Below, in pieces: positions 18,451-26,409 of a stretch of 30,076 bases of DNA (positions are counted from its first letter, which is position 1; each line of letters begins with the position of its first letter). The position numbers and the translations under genes are program-made. Location of the stretch: the NCBI GenBank assembly GCA_964445115.1, contig CAYUJU010000034.1:1-30076 (forward strand). Reading direction: 5' to 3'. The notes under the pieces were generated by a model. The model worked only from the letters and a program-made list of their open reading frames with translations. It did not search any database and was not told where the DNA came from. The DNA comes from CAIJXJ01 sp964445115 (GTDB taxonomy: Bacteria; Pseudomonadota; Gammaproteobacteria; Burkholderiales; Methylophilaceae).

Positions 18451-19236
18451 ATGACGGACGCAGTCTCCCCAAAACCCGCCGCCCGGCGGGTTTTTATTAC
18501 CGGCGCCTCCAGCGGCATCGGCATCGCCTTTGCCCGCTACTACGCGGCGCAGGGCGCGGTACTCGGGCTGGTGGCCCGGCGTGAGGACCTGCTGCGCCAA
18601 TTGGCGGATGATTTGCCCGTGCCGTGTGCGGTCTATCCACTGGATGTATGTGATGCCGCAGCACTCAAAGCGGCTGGAGAGGATTTCATGGTCCGTTTCG
18701 GCGTGCCTGATCTGGTGATCGCCAACGCCGGCGTCAGCCGGGGCACTCTGACCGGCGAACTGGAAGATTTGCCCGCTTTTCAGGCGGTCTTCGACATCAA
18801 CGTGATGGGCATGGTGCACACCTTCCATCCCTTTATTGCGGCGATGACGGCGGCCGGGCGTGGGCAACTGGTCGGCATTGCCAGCGTGGCTGGTCTGCGC
18901 GGCTTGCCCGGGTCGGGCGCCTACAGTGCGTCCAAGGCGGCAGCCATTAGTTACCTGGAAAGCCTGCGCGGCGAACTGTCCCGTACCGGCGTCACGGTGA
19001 CGACAATCTGCCCCGGCTTCATCCGCACCCCCATGACCGACATCAACCCCTATCGCATGCCTTTCCTGCTGGAGGTCGATGAAGCCGTGCATCGTATGGC
19101 GCGCGTGATCGCACAGGGAAAGCGCTTCGCCATCGTGCCGTGGCAAATGGCGGTGATCGGGCGCCTGCTGCGTCTGCTGCCAGCCGTCGCCTGGGAACTG
19201 GCCACGCGCGGTTTCCGGCGCAAACCCCGCATCTGA
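18451..19236 (+). CDS. Short-chain dehydrogenase/reductase (SDR)
   Basis: NAD(P)-dependent SDR-family oxidoreductase of 261 residues. It has the cofactor-binding glycine motif TGASSGIG near residue 17, the NAG motif (IANAGVSRG), and a catalytic set S145, Y158 and K162 (YSASK). The C-terminal part (FAIVPWQMAVIGRLLRLLP) resembles membrane-associated members of the family. The substrate cannot be predicted. ATG 18451 is the only start that keeps the Rossmann strand (RRVFITG). An intrinsic terminator occupies codons 8-15, which is unusual. The Sel1-repeat gene follows after 3 bases. Confidence 0.92.
   Translation: MTDAVSPKPAARRVFITGASSGIGIAFARYYAAQGAVLGLVARREDLLRQLADDLPVPCAVYPLDVCDAAALKAAGEDFMVRFGVPDLVIANAGVSRGTLTGELEDLPAFQAVFDINVMGMVHTFHPFIAAMTAAGRGQLVGIASVAGLRGLPGSGAYSASKAAAISYLESLRGELSRTGVTVTTICPGFIRTPMTDINPYRMPFLLEVDEAVHRMARVIAQGKRFAIVPWQMAVIGRLLRLLPAVAWELATRGFRRKPRI
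18472..18495 (+). terminator. Intrinsic terminator inside the 5' end of the SDR gene
   Basis: AAACCCGCCG (18472-18481) pairs exactly with CGGCGGGTTT (18484-18493), with a very short loop and TTTTT at 18491-18495. It is placed as expected for the end of dsbA transcription, 28 bases after the dsbA stop, but it lies within codons 8-15 of the next gene. Confidence 0.75.
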
Positions 19237-19239
19237 TTC

Positions 19240-20061
19240 ATGCGACGTACCTCCCTCTTGCTGCTGGCCTGGCTGCTATTGGCGGTGCCCGCCCTGGCTG
19301 CTGTGCAGGAAGAGGGCGAGCGTCATTATCTCGCCGGGGATTATGCCCGTGCAGCGGTGGCTTTTGCCCGCGCAGCGGAGTCGGGCGCAGCCGTCGCCCA
19401 GTTCAATCTCGGCACCCTGTACGCGGATGGGTTGGGGGTGGTGCAGGATGACCGCATGGCCGCCCACTGGTATCGCAAGGCCGCCGAGCAGGGGCACGTG
19501 GGCGCGCAGTTCAATCTCGGTTTGATGTATTCGCAAGGACGCGGGTTTGAACCGGATGGCCGTCTGGCCGCGCCCTGGTACCGGCGTGCGGCCGAGCAGG
19601 GGCACGCCAAGGCGCAGTACAACCTGGGGTTCATGTATGCCCAGGGGTTGGGCGTCGCACGGGATGATGGCGAGGCCTTTCACTGGTATCGCAAGGCGGC
19701 CGAGCAGGGGCATGCTCAGGCCCAGTTTCATCTGGGCGAATGCTATGCGAACGGCGTAGGGGTCACCCCTGACACGGCGGTGGCGACGCAGTGGTATCGC
19801 AAGGCAGCGGAACAGGGGCTTGATCACGCCCAATACAAAATGGCCTGGCTCTACGCCTATGGCGTCGGTGTAGCGCGTGATTGGCTGGAGGCGCACAAGT
19901 GGGCCCAGATCGCCTATCTCGGCGGTTTTGCCGCCGCCGAGGAAATCCGGTTGCAGGCGGAGCAGCAATTGGCACCGGCGCAGATCGAAAAATCCCGTCA
20001 ACTGGCCAGGCAGTGGTTCAAGGTCTATGTGGATCGCGTCCTGGCGAGGGCTGGCCAATGA
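19240..20061 (+). CDS. Sel1-repeat secreted protein
   Basis: Exported 273-residue protein built of Sel1-like (TPR-related) repeats, which normally act as protein-binding scaffolds. The signal peptide is about 1-21 (SLLLLAWLLLAVPALAA). About five repeats are visible, each with a core like AQFNLGTLYADGLGV, then DDRMAAHWYRKAAEQG. They begin GAAVAQFNLG, GHVGAQFNLG, GHAKAQYNLG, GHAQAQFHLG and GLDHAQYKMA. The stop overlaps the next start as ATGA, so it is coupled to the lytic transglycosylase. A periplasmic adaptor for that enzyme is a reasonable guess. Confidence 0.93.
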   Translation: MRRTSLLLLAWLLLAVPALAAVQEEGERHYLAGDYARAAVAFARAAESGAAVAQFNLGTLYADGLGVVQDDRMAAHWYRKAAEQGHVGAQFNLGLMYSQGRGFEPDGRLAAPWYRRAAEQGHAKAQYNLGFMYAQGLGVARDDGEAFHWYRKAAEQGHAQAQFHLGECYANGVGVTPDTAVATQWYRKAAEQGLDHAQYKMAWLYAYGVGVARDWLEAHKWAQIAYLGGFAAAEEIRLQAEQQLAPAQIEKSRQLARQWFKVYVDRVLARAGQ

Positions 20062-20987
20062 GGTGGGGCTGGCGTCTCCTGTTGCTGGTGGCCACGGGCT
20101 TCTGGTCTGCCACGGCACTGGCAACGGATGAGAACCTGCTGGATCTTGAGGCTGATCCTCCGCAGATTGCGCTGGCTTCTTCGTCTGGCCAGGCGAGCGA
20201 AATCGCCTGGCGTAACAACCATGACATCTGGCAGGCGGCCGTGCTGTACTGCGAGGCCTCGCGCCTCGGTAGTGTCGAAGCGCTGTACCGGCTGGGCATG
20301 CTCTACGCGTTTGGGCGCGGTGTGCCGCAGCGGCCCGACATGGCGGCATCCCTGTTCTCCATGGCCGCGAACGAGGGCCACCCGGAAGCCCGGACCATGC
20401 TGGAGACGTTGCCGCTGAAGAAGTTCGAGATTCCCCAGTGCGTGCGCGATGCGGCGGTGTTGCCGGAAAAGGGCCAGCCACCCGCGCAGACCCAGGTGGC
20501 GACTTCCGGCGAGATCGAACGCCGTATTGCCAGCTTGCCCGGCAACAAGGCCTGGATCGTGGACTTGATCAATACCTTGTCCGGTTGGTATGCCATTGAT
20601 CCGGCACTGGTGCTCTCCATCATCAGCGTCGAGTCCAACTTCAAGACGCAGGCCAAATCGGGCAAAGGCGCGCAGGGCTTGATGCAATTGATTCCAGCTA
20701 CGGCGGAGCGCTTCAATGTGCGCAATGCCTTTGATGCTACCCAGAACATCAAGGGTGGGCTGGCCTATCTGCGCTGGCTGCTGTCCTACTACCGCGGCGA
20801 CGTGACGCTGGCGGTCGCGGCTTACAACGCCGGCGAGGGCAACGTCGACAAGCACAAGGGCGTTCCCCCGTTCAAGGAAACAAGGCAGTACGTGAAGAAC
20901 GTGTTGGGGTTGTATCAGCGGGTCACGCACCCGTTTGAGGAAAAGGCCGCGTCGAAAGCCTCGCCGCTGGTGCGGTCGACGAAGTAG
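20058..20987 (+). CDS. Lytic transglycosylase (SLT) with Sel1-type region
   Basis: Periplasmic murein-cleaving enzyme of 309 residues. The signal peptide is about 1-22 (LLLLVATGFWSATALA). One Sel1-like repeat is visible (SVEALYRLGMLYAFGRGV), followed by a linker and a C-terminal SLT domain from about 170 (IDPALVLSIISVESNF) with catalytic E192, and the family motifs QGLMQLIPATAERF and AAYNAGEGNV. The start overlaps the preceding Sel1 gene's stop by ATGA; an upstream in-frame ATG at 19881 is inside that gene and is not used. It converges with parA. Confidence 0.94.
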   Translation: MRWGWRLLLLVATGFWSATALATDENLLDLEADPPQIALASSSGQASEIAWRNNHDIWQAAVLYCEASRLGSVEALYRLGMLYAFGRGVPQRPDMAASLFSMAANEGHPEARTMLETLPLKKFEIPQCVRDAAVLPEKGQPPAQTQVATSGEIERRIASLPGNKAWIVDLINTLSGWYAIDPALVLSIISVESNFKTQAKSGKGAQGLMQLIPATAERFNVRNAFDATQNIKGGLAYLRWLLSYYRGDVTLAVAAYNAGEGNVDKHKGVPPFKETRQYVKNVLGLYQRVTHPFEEKAASKASPLVRSTK

Positions 20988-21011
20988 CGGGTTTTTTGTT
21001 GTGGCCCGAGG

Positions 21012-21797
21012 CTATGACTTGGACGGGTCGGGATTGAAGAACCCCTTGGACAACAACTCTTCGGCCAGCGCGTTGTAGTCGCGTGCGCCTGTGCCGTGTG
21101 GCGCATAGGCAAAAATGTCCTTGCCGTGCGCCGGGCTCTCGGCGAGGCTGACAGTTTCTGAAATCCTGGTTTCGCAGAGATCCTTGCCGTAGTGCTCGCG
21201 CAGCCGGTCGAAGATTTCGTACGAGAGCTTGCGACGCGAATCGAAGCGCGTCATGACGATACGCCGTTCGATGCGTTTGCCCAGCGGTTTTTCCAGCACA
21301 CGCAATGCCGTGTCCAACCGGTTGACGCCTTGCAGGGAGAGATAGTCGGCCGACACCGGGATCAGCAGGCGCTGCGCCGCGAACACGGCGTTAAGAGAGA
21401 GCACGCCCAGCATGGGTGAACAGTCGATCACCACCGGGATCATCTCGTCCGGCAGCAATTCCTGCGTCAGGCCGTTTTTCAATGCTTGCGTGATATTGGG
21501 GTTGCGGCCGTACAGCGAATCGATCTTGAACAGCTCCATGTGCGCCGGGATCAGGTGGGCGCCACTGGGTAGTTCGCGCATGATCTGCGACAGCGGTTTC
21601 TGCTCGCTGTAGAAGGCGTAGACGGTTTCGTTGCTGTTGAGATTTTTGACCCCGCTGGCCAGCGTCAGGTGCGCCTGCGGGTCGAGGTCGATGCCCAGCG
21701 GAAACTTGCCGCGGCGCGCCAGCGCGGCGATCAGGTTGAGCGAGGTGGTGGTTTTGCCCACGCCGCCTTTCTGATTGAACACCGCCACGACTGCCAT
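21012..21797 (-). CDS. ParA/MinD-family ATPase, orphan
   Basis: Deviant Walker-A P-loop ATPase of 261 residues. The motif KGGVGKTT is at residues 10-17, followed by DLDPQAHLT and VVIDCSPMLGVLSLNAV. No parB-like gene or parS-like cluster was noticed next to it, so a role in chromosome segregation is not implied; orphan ParA proteins often position other cargo. It starts 10 bases after the glmS stop with an AGGGAG ribosome site, so it probably belongs to the glmUS transcript. The cargo is unknown. Confidence 0.92.
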   Translation of the reverse strand: MAVVAVFNQKGGVGKTTTSLNLIAALARRGKFPLGIDLDPQAHLTLASGVKNLNSNETVYAFYSEQKPLSQIMRELPSGAHLIPAHMELFKIDSLYGRNPNITQALKNGLTQELLPDEMIPVVIDCSPMLGVLSLNAVFAAQRLLIPVSADYLSLQGVNRLDTALRVLEKPLGKRIERRIVMTRFDSRRKLSYEIFDRLREHYGKDLCETRISETVSLAESPAHGKDIFAYAPHGTGARDYNALAEELLSKGFFNPDPSKS

Positions 21798-21807
21798 CTT
21801 GTGCTCC

Positions 21808-23651
21808 CTATTCTACGGTCACTGATTTCGCAAGATTACGCGGCTTGTCCACATCCGTACCCTTGAATAGTGCGGCGTGGTAGGCCAGCAACTGTACCGG
21901 CACCGAATGCAGGATAGGGGACAGTACGCCCACATGCCGCGGGGTGCGGATCACGTGTACGCCTTCGCTTTCGGTGAAGTGGCTGTCCAGGTCGGCAAAG
22001 ACGAACAGTTCGCCACCGCGCGCGCGCACTTCCTGCATGTTGGATTTCACCTTTTCCAGCAGGGCATCGTTCGGCGCGATCACCACCACCGGCATGGCTT
22101 CATCGACCAGTGCCAGCGGACCGTGCTTGAGTTCGCCGGCCGGGTAGGCTTCGGCGTGGATATAGGAGATTTCCTTGAGCTTGAGCGCGCCTTCCAGCGC
22201 GATCGGGTAATGCACCCCGCGCCCGAGGAATAACGCGTGCTGTTTGTTGGCGAAGCGCTTGGCCCATTCGCGGATCTGCGGTTCCAGGTTCAGTGCGTGC
22301 TGCACGCTTACCGGCAGGTGGCGCAGGGCCTCCAGATACAGGTGCTCCTGTTCCGCGGGCAGATGGCCGCGCTGCTTGGCCAGTGTGGCAGCCAGCGTGA
22401 ACAGGCCGAGCAACTGGGTGGTGAACGCCTTGNNNNNNNNNNCTTGGTGGAGGCGACGCCGATCTCAGCGCCGGCGCGGGTGAGGAACACCAGTTTCGAT
22501 GCACGTGGAATCGCGCTTTCCGGCACGTTGCAGATTGCCAGCGTCAGCGCTTGCCCCAGCGACTTGGCGTGTTTGAGTGCCTCCATCGTGTCCAGCGTTT
22601 CGCCCGATTGCGAAATGGTGATGATCAGCTGCTTCGGGTTCGGCACGGAGGTGCGGTAGCGGTATTCGCTGGCAATCTCCACCGTGGTCGGCAGGCGGGC
22701 AATGCTTTCCAGCCAGTATTTCGCCGTCAGGCCGGCGTAATAGCTGGTGCCTGCGGCCAGGATCAGCACACTATCGACCTGGCTGAAGACCTGTTCGGCC
22801 TCCGCGCCGAACAAGGCCGGGCTGAAGCCGCCGTCGTCGATCAACGCTTCCATGGTGTCGGTCAGGGCGCGCGGTTGCTCGTGCACTTCCTTCTGCATGA
22901 AGTGGGTGTACGGACCGAGTTCCATCGAGGCCAGCGACACGTCGCTGATATGGACCTTGCGCTCAGCCGGCCGGCCCGAGCCGTCCAGCAGCGTGATGCC
23001 GTCGCGGCGAATTTCTGCCACATCCCCGTCTTCCAGATAGATCACCCGACGCGTCGCAGACAGAATGGCCGAAACGTCCGAGGCCGCAAAATTCTCTCCC
23101 TCGCCAAGGCCGATCAGCAGCGGGCAGCCCTGACGTGCACAGACCATGCTGTCCGGGCGAGCCAGCGCAATCGCGGCGATGGCATAGGCGCCGACCAGTT
23201 CCTTCATGGCCGATTGTGTGGCGGCGAACAGGTCCTGCGATTGCGTGAAATAGTGATGAATCAGGTGCGCGATCACTTCGGTGTCGGTCTGCGATTCGAA
23301 CACGTAGCCCAGTGCCTTCAGGCGCTGGCGTTGCGCCTCGTGGTTCTCGATGATGCCGTTGTGCACCACGGCAATTTCCCCGCGGGAAATATGCGGGTGG
23401 GCGTTTGATTCTGTGACGCCGCCATGCGTGGCCCAGCGCGTGTGGCCGATGCCGATCATCCCGGTGAGTGCTGCCTCGTCGGCTTTCTGCTGCAACCCCG
23501 CGACGCGTCCGACGGCACGCACACGTTGAATGCCATTGCCAAGGACGGCGATCCCGGCCGAGTCATAGCCACGATATTCGAGCCGGCTCAGGCCTTCGAT
23601 CAGGACCGGAACGATGTTTCTGGACGCGATAGCGCCAACGATGCCACACAT
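21808..23651 (-). CDS. glmS: GlmS, glutamine-fructose-6-phosphate aminotransferase
   Basis: Makes glucosamine-6-phosphate from fructose-6-phosphate and glutamine, the first step of amino-sugar synthesis for peptidoglycan and LPS. The start is MCGIVGAI, whose Cys becomes the N-terminal nucleophile after Met removal; an in-frame extension upstream lies in glmU and is rejected. The amidotransferase half shows HTRWATHGGV and RGYDSAGIAV. SIS motifs follow (AAGTSYYAGL, TISQSGETLDT), and the C-terminus is PRNLAKSVTVE. A run of ten N splits the gene in the ASTK-AFTTQL region and shifts the frame. Merging the shared CTTG on either side gives a continuous 609-residue protein, the same length as the E. 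coli enzyme. glmU ends 4 bases upstream. Confidence 0.95.
22433..22442. other. Assembly gap of ten N, probably artificial
   Basis: On the plus strand the left flank ends GCCTTG and the right flank begins CTTGGTGG. Collapsing the shared CTTG restores the GlmS reading frame exactly, so probably no sequence is missing. Confidence 0.9.
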
Positions 23652-23655
23652 AGTG

Positions 23656-25029
23656 TTAACTCTTTTTCTTTTCTGGCCGTTTCCAGCCTTCGATACTGAT
23701 CTGCTTGCTACGCGACAGGGTGAGTGTGTCGGGCGGCGTGTCCTTGGTGATGGTGGAACCGGCACCGATCGTGGCACCAGCCGCGACGGTCACCGGGGCT
23801 ACCAGTTGTGTATCCGAGCCGATGAAGGCGCGGTCGCCAATCACGGTGCGGTGTTTGTTCACGCCATCGTAATTGCAGGTGATGGTGCCCGCGCCGATGT
23901 TCACGTCGCGGCCTACCGTGCTGTCGCCGACATAACTTAAATGGTTCACCTTGCTGCCGACATCGATACGACTGTTCTTGATTTCGACGAAGTTGCCGAT
24001 GTGGGCTTCTTCCACCAGCTCGGTGCCGGGGCGCAGGCGCGCGAACGGCCCGATGCGGCTGCGATCGCCGACGTGTGCACCATCGATGTGGGAATACGGC
24101 GCGATGTTGACCCCGTCGCCAATCACTGCGTTGCGGATCACGCAGTAGGCGCCGACCTGCACGCGGTTGCCCAGGCTGACCTTGCCTTCGAACACGCAGC
24201 CAACGTCGATCTCGACATCGCGCCCGGTCGTCAGCTCGCCGCGCACGTCCAGGCGATCCGGGTCGCGCAGCGTCACGCCGGCCTGCAGCAGCTGGTCTGC
24301 TACTGCCTGCTGGAACTGGCGCTCGACGTCTGCCAGGTCGCGCTTGGAATTGATGCCGGCCACTTCCCATTCGTCCTGCGTCTGTTCGCTGACGACGCCG
24401 ACGCCATCGGCTACGGCCATCGCGATGATGTCGGTCAGATAGTATTCCCCTTGCGCATTCTCGTTGCGCAGGCGCCCCAGCCATTCGGTCAGGTAGCGCG
24501 TCGGCATGGCCATGATGCCGCTGTTCACTTCGCGAATGGTGCGTTGCTCGTCCGTCGCGTCCTTCTGTTCGACGATGGCCTGCACCTTGCCGTCATAGCC
24601 GCGTACGATGCGACCGTAGCCGGTCGGGTTCTGTTTGGTCACGGTCAGCAAGGCCAGATGTTTTTCCGCGTGCCGCAGCAGCGATTTGCAGGTGTGCGCC
24701 TTCAGTAGCGGCACGTCGCCCAGCAAGACCAGCGTCACGCTTTCCGGGTCCAGCAGCGGTACCGCCTGCTGCACGGCGTGTCCCGTGCCCAGTTGTTCGG
24801 CCTGATGGACCCATCCGATGTCCGAGCGTGCGATGGTATCGCGCACTTTTTCCCCGCCGAACCCGTAGACCACGACGATCTGGTTCGGATCCAGCGCTTC
24901 GGCGCAGGTGATGACGTGGGAGAGGATCGGCCGCCCGGCGACTTGGTGCAGGACTTTAGGCGTATCGGAATGCATGCGCGTACCCTTGCCGGCGGCCAGG
25001 ATCACGACGTTGAGGGTGTGATTTGACAT
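23656..25029 (-). CDS. glmU: GlmU, bifunctional GlcN-1-P acetyltransferase / UDP-GlcNAc pyrophosphorylase
   Basis: Makes UDP-N-acetylglucosamine, the precursor of peptidoglycan and lipid A. It has 457 residues, normal length. The N-terminal uridylyltransferase domain shows VVILAAGKGTRMHSDTPKVL and LGDVPLL. The C-terminal left-handed beta-helix shows hexapeptide repeats, with active-site texture in RLRPGTELVEEAHIGNFVEI and NHLSYVGDSTVG. The stop is 4 bases before glmS. No Shine-Dalgarno sequence precedes the ATG and a -10-like TATACT lies only 8 bases upstream, so the transcript may be leaderless. Confidence 0.97.
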   Translation of the reverse strand: MSNHTLNVVILAAGKGTRMHSDTPKVLHQVAGRPILSHVITCAEALDPNQIVVVYGFGGEKVRDTIARSDIGWVHQAEQLGTGHAVQQAVPLLDPESVTLVLLGDVPLLKAHTCKSLLRHAEKHLALLTVTKQNPTGYGRIVRGYDGKVQAIVEQKDATDEQRTIREVNSGIMAMPTRYLTEWLGRLRNENAQGEYYLTDIIAMAVADGVGVVSEQTQDEWEVAGINSKRDLADVERQFQQAVADQLLQAGVTLRDPDRLDVRGELTTGRDVEIDVGCVFEGKVSLGNRVQVGAYCVIRNAVIGDGVNIAPYSHIDGAHVGDRSRIGPFARLRPGTELVEEAHIGNFVEIKNSRIDVGSKVNHLSYVGDSTVGRDVNIGAGTITCNYDGVNKHRTVIGDRAFIGSDTQLVAPVTVAAGATIGAGSTITKDTPPDTLTLSRSKQISIEGWKRPEKKKS

Positions 25030-25037
25030 GGGGTACT

Positions 25038-25066
25038 AGTATAAAGGGGTGGCCCCTGTTTTTCGA
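25038..25066 (-). promoter_or_regulatory. Candidate promoter of glmU-glmS-parA
   Basis: Read on the minus strand, TCGAAA (25066-25061, 4 of 6 to -35) is followed after 17 bases by TATACT (25043-25038, 5 of 6 to -10). The last -10 base is 8 bases before the glmU ATG, so the predicted start point falls at or just before the start codon. Confidence 0.45.
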
Positions 25067-25088
25067 GCATTGTCACGTAGCAACCGGA

Positions 25089-26384
25089 CTATTCCTGATC
25101 TTCCCGCGGCAGGTTGGAATCGCGCAGGCGCTGCGCCATGTCGCGCAGAAAGGTCATCGCTACGTCCGGGTCGTCCCGCAGCAAAGTCTCAAAATTCTCG
25201 GCGCTGATCGACAGAACCTGCGCTTCGTCGGAGGTGACGACCGCATCCGCGTGGCGTTCGGCATTGGCCAGCACCGCCATTTCCCCAAAATACTCGCCTG
25301 GCGAAAGTTGCCGGATTACTTTATCGCGATGCCGGACCACGATAGTACCGGACACCACATAGTAGAGGGCGTCGCCGTGCTCACCCTCACGGAACACATG
25401 GCTGCCGTGCGGCAATGTCTGGCCAAACTGGCGCATGAGCTTTTCCGTGAAAGGCGCTTCCGAGGGCAGACCGCTCGCCGAGAACAGGCCGCGCAGTAGC
25501 AGCACCTCCTTGCGGCGCAGGGTCGCGATCAGTTCCGTCCCGAGCAGGAACACGGCGAAGCTGTAATACAGCCAGCCGATCGAAATAAACATGTTCTTCA
25601 TCCCGCCAAAAATGGTGCCGTAGGATTGGTTGACCATGAGGAACAGGCTGAACGCCGGGCGCATGGCGATCCACAGGGCCGCCGTCACGAACGAGCCGAT
25701 CAGGATGTGGCGCAGTGACACCCGCACGGGAAAAAAGGCGCGATAGAACATCGCGATCAACAATGTGCTGACCAGCAGCGAGGTTAGCGAGTTGATTGCG
25801 CCGGGAAAGGGTGAGTACGGCTGCAGGAAATGCACCACCTTTTCCAGCATCACGCCGCTGAAAGTGAACATAAAGAACAGCAGCAACATGCCCAGCACCG
25901 CCATGACGTCTTTCATGGTGCGCCGCAGGAAAGAGGGCGGCTCGGTCGCCGAGTTGATTGCGTAGAACGAACTGCGTAGCGCCGCTGCCAGCGGCGTCAC
26001 AGCCCAGAACAGCGCGATCATCCCAAACATGCCCCATACCGCTTTGTGCTTCGAGATGTTGTACACCTCGATCATGATGCGCCGGCTGAACTTTGGCACG
26101 AGGTTACTGGTCAGTTGGGCCAGCTTGACGATCGCATAGTCGGAGGAGATCACCAGATGGCTGAGCAGGAAGAACATCAGCAGCGCCATCGGGATCAGCG
26201 CGAACATCGCATAAAAGGACAGCGACGCTGACAGGGTCAAGCCGTTATGCAGCCGGAAGGCGCCCAGAGTTTCGCGCAGCACGAACAGCGGCGTGCTGTA
26301 ACGGTGGCGCCGCAGCGCTGCCTGGGGTTGCTTGATCACCGGGTGCTGCCGGAGCGATTTCAGGGTGTCGATCGGCTTGGCCAT
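25089..26384 (-). CDS. YihY/BrkB-family membrane protein fused to a cyclic-nucleotide-binding domain
   Basis: Inner-membrane protein of 431 residues. The N-terminal two-thirds is a YihY-type integral domain with about six membrane segments (LTLSASLSFYAMFALIPMAL, WGMFGMIALFWAVTPLAAAL, VLGMLLLFFMFTFSGVML, then SIGWLYYSFAVFLLGTELIA). Residues about 312-425 form a cNMP/Crp-like sensor (VFREGEHGDALYYVVSGTI, then SPGEYFGEMAVLANAERHA), with the phosphate-cassette equivalents G367, E368 and R377. Family knowledge: YihY proteins were once called RNase BN in error, and their role is still poorly defined. The added sensor suggests control by cAMP, c-di-GMP or another ligand. The ribosome site is GGAAAG. 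nhaD ends 25 bases upstream. Confidence 0.9.
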   Translation of the reverse strand: MAKPIDTLKSLRQHPVIKQPQAALRRHRYSTPLFVLRETLGAFRLHNGLTLSASLSFYAMFALIPMALLMFFLLSHLVISSDYAIVKLAQLTSNLVPKFSRRIMIEVYNISKHKAVWGMFGMIALFWAVTPLAAALRSSFYAINSATEPPSFLRRTMKDVMAVLGMLLLFFMFTFSGVMLEKVVHFLQPYSPFPGAINSLTSLLVSTLLIAMFYRAFFPVRVSLRHILIGSFVTAALWIAMRPAFSLFLMVNQSYGTIFGGMKNMFISIGWLYYSFAVFLLGTELIATLRRKEVLLLRGLFSASGLPSEAPFTEKLMRQFGQTLPHGSHVFREGEHGDALYYVVSGTIVVRHRDKVIRQLSPGEYFGEMAVLANAERHADAVVTSDEAQVLSISAENFETLLRDDPDVAMTFLRDMAQRLRDSNLPREDQE

Positions 26385-26409
26385 GAGCGAAACTTTCCGG
26401 AGTGGGCGG

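Noticed and set aside
22308..23777. glmS read as a frameshifted pseudogene
   Set aside because: The frame break coincides with the N run and disappears when the CTTG overlap is merged.
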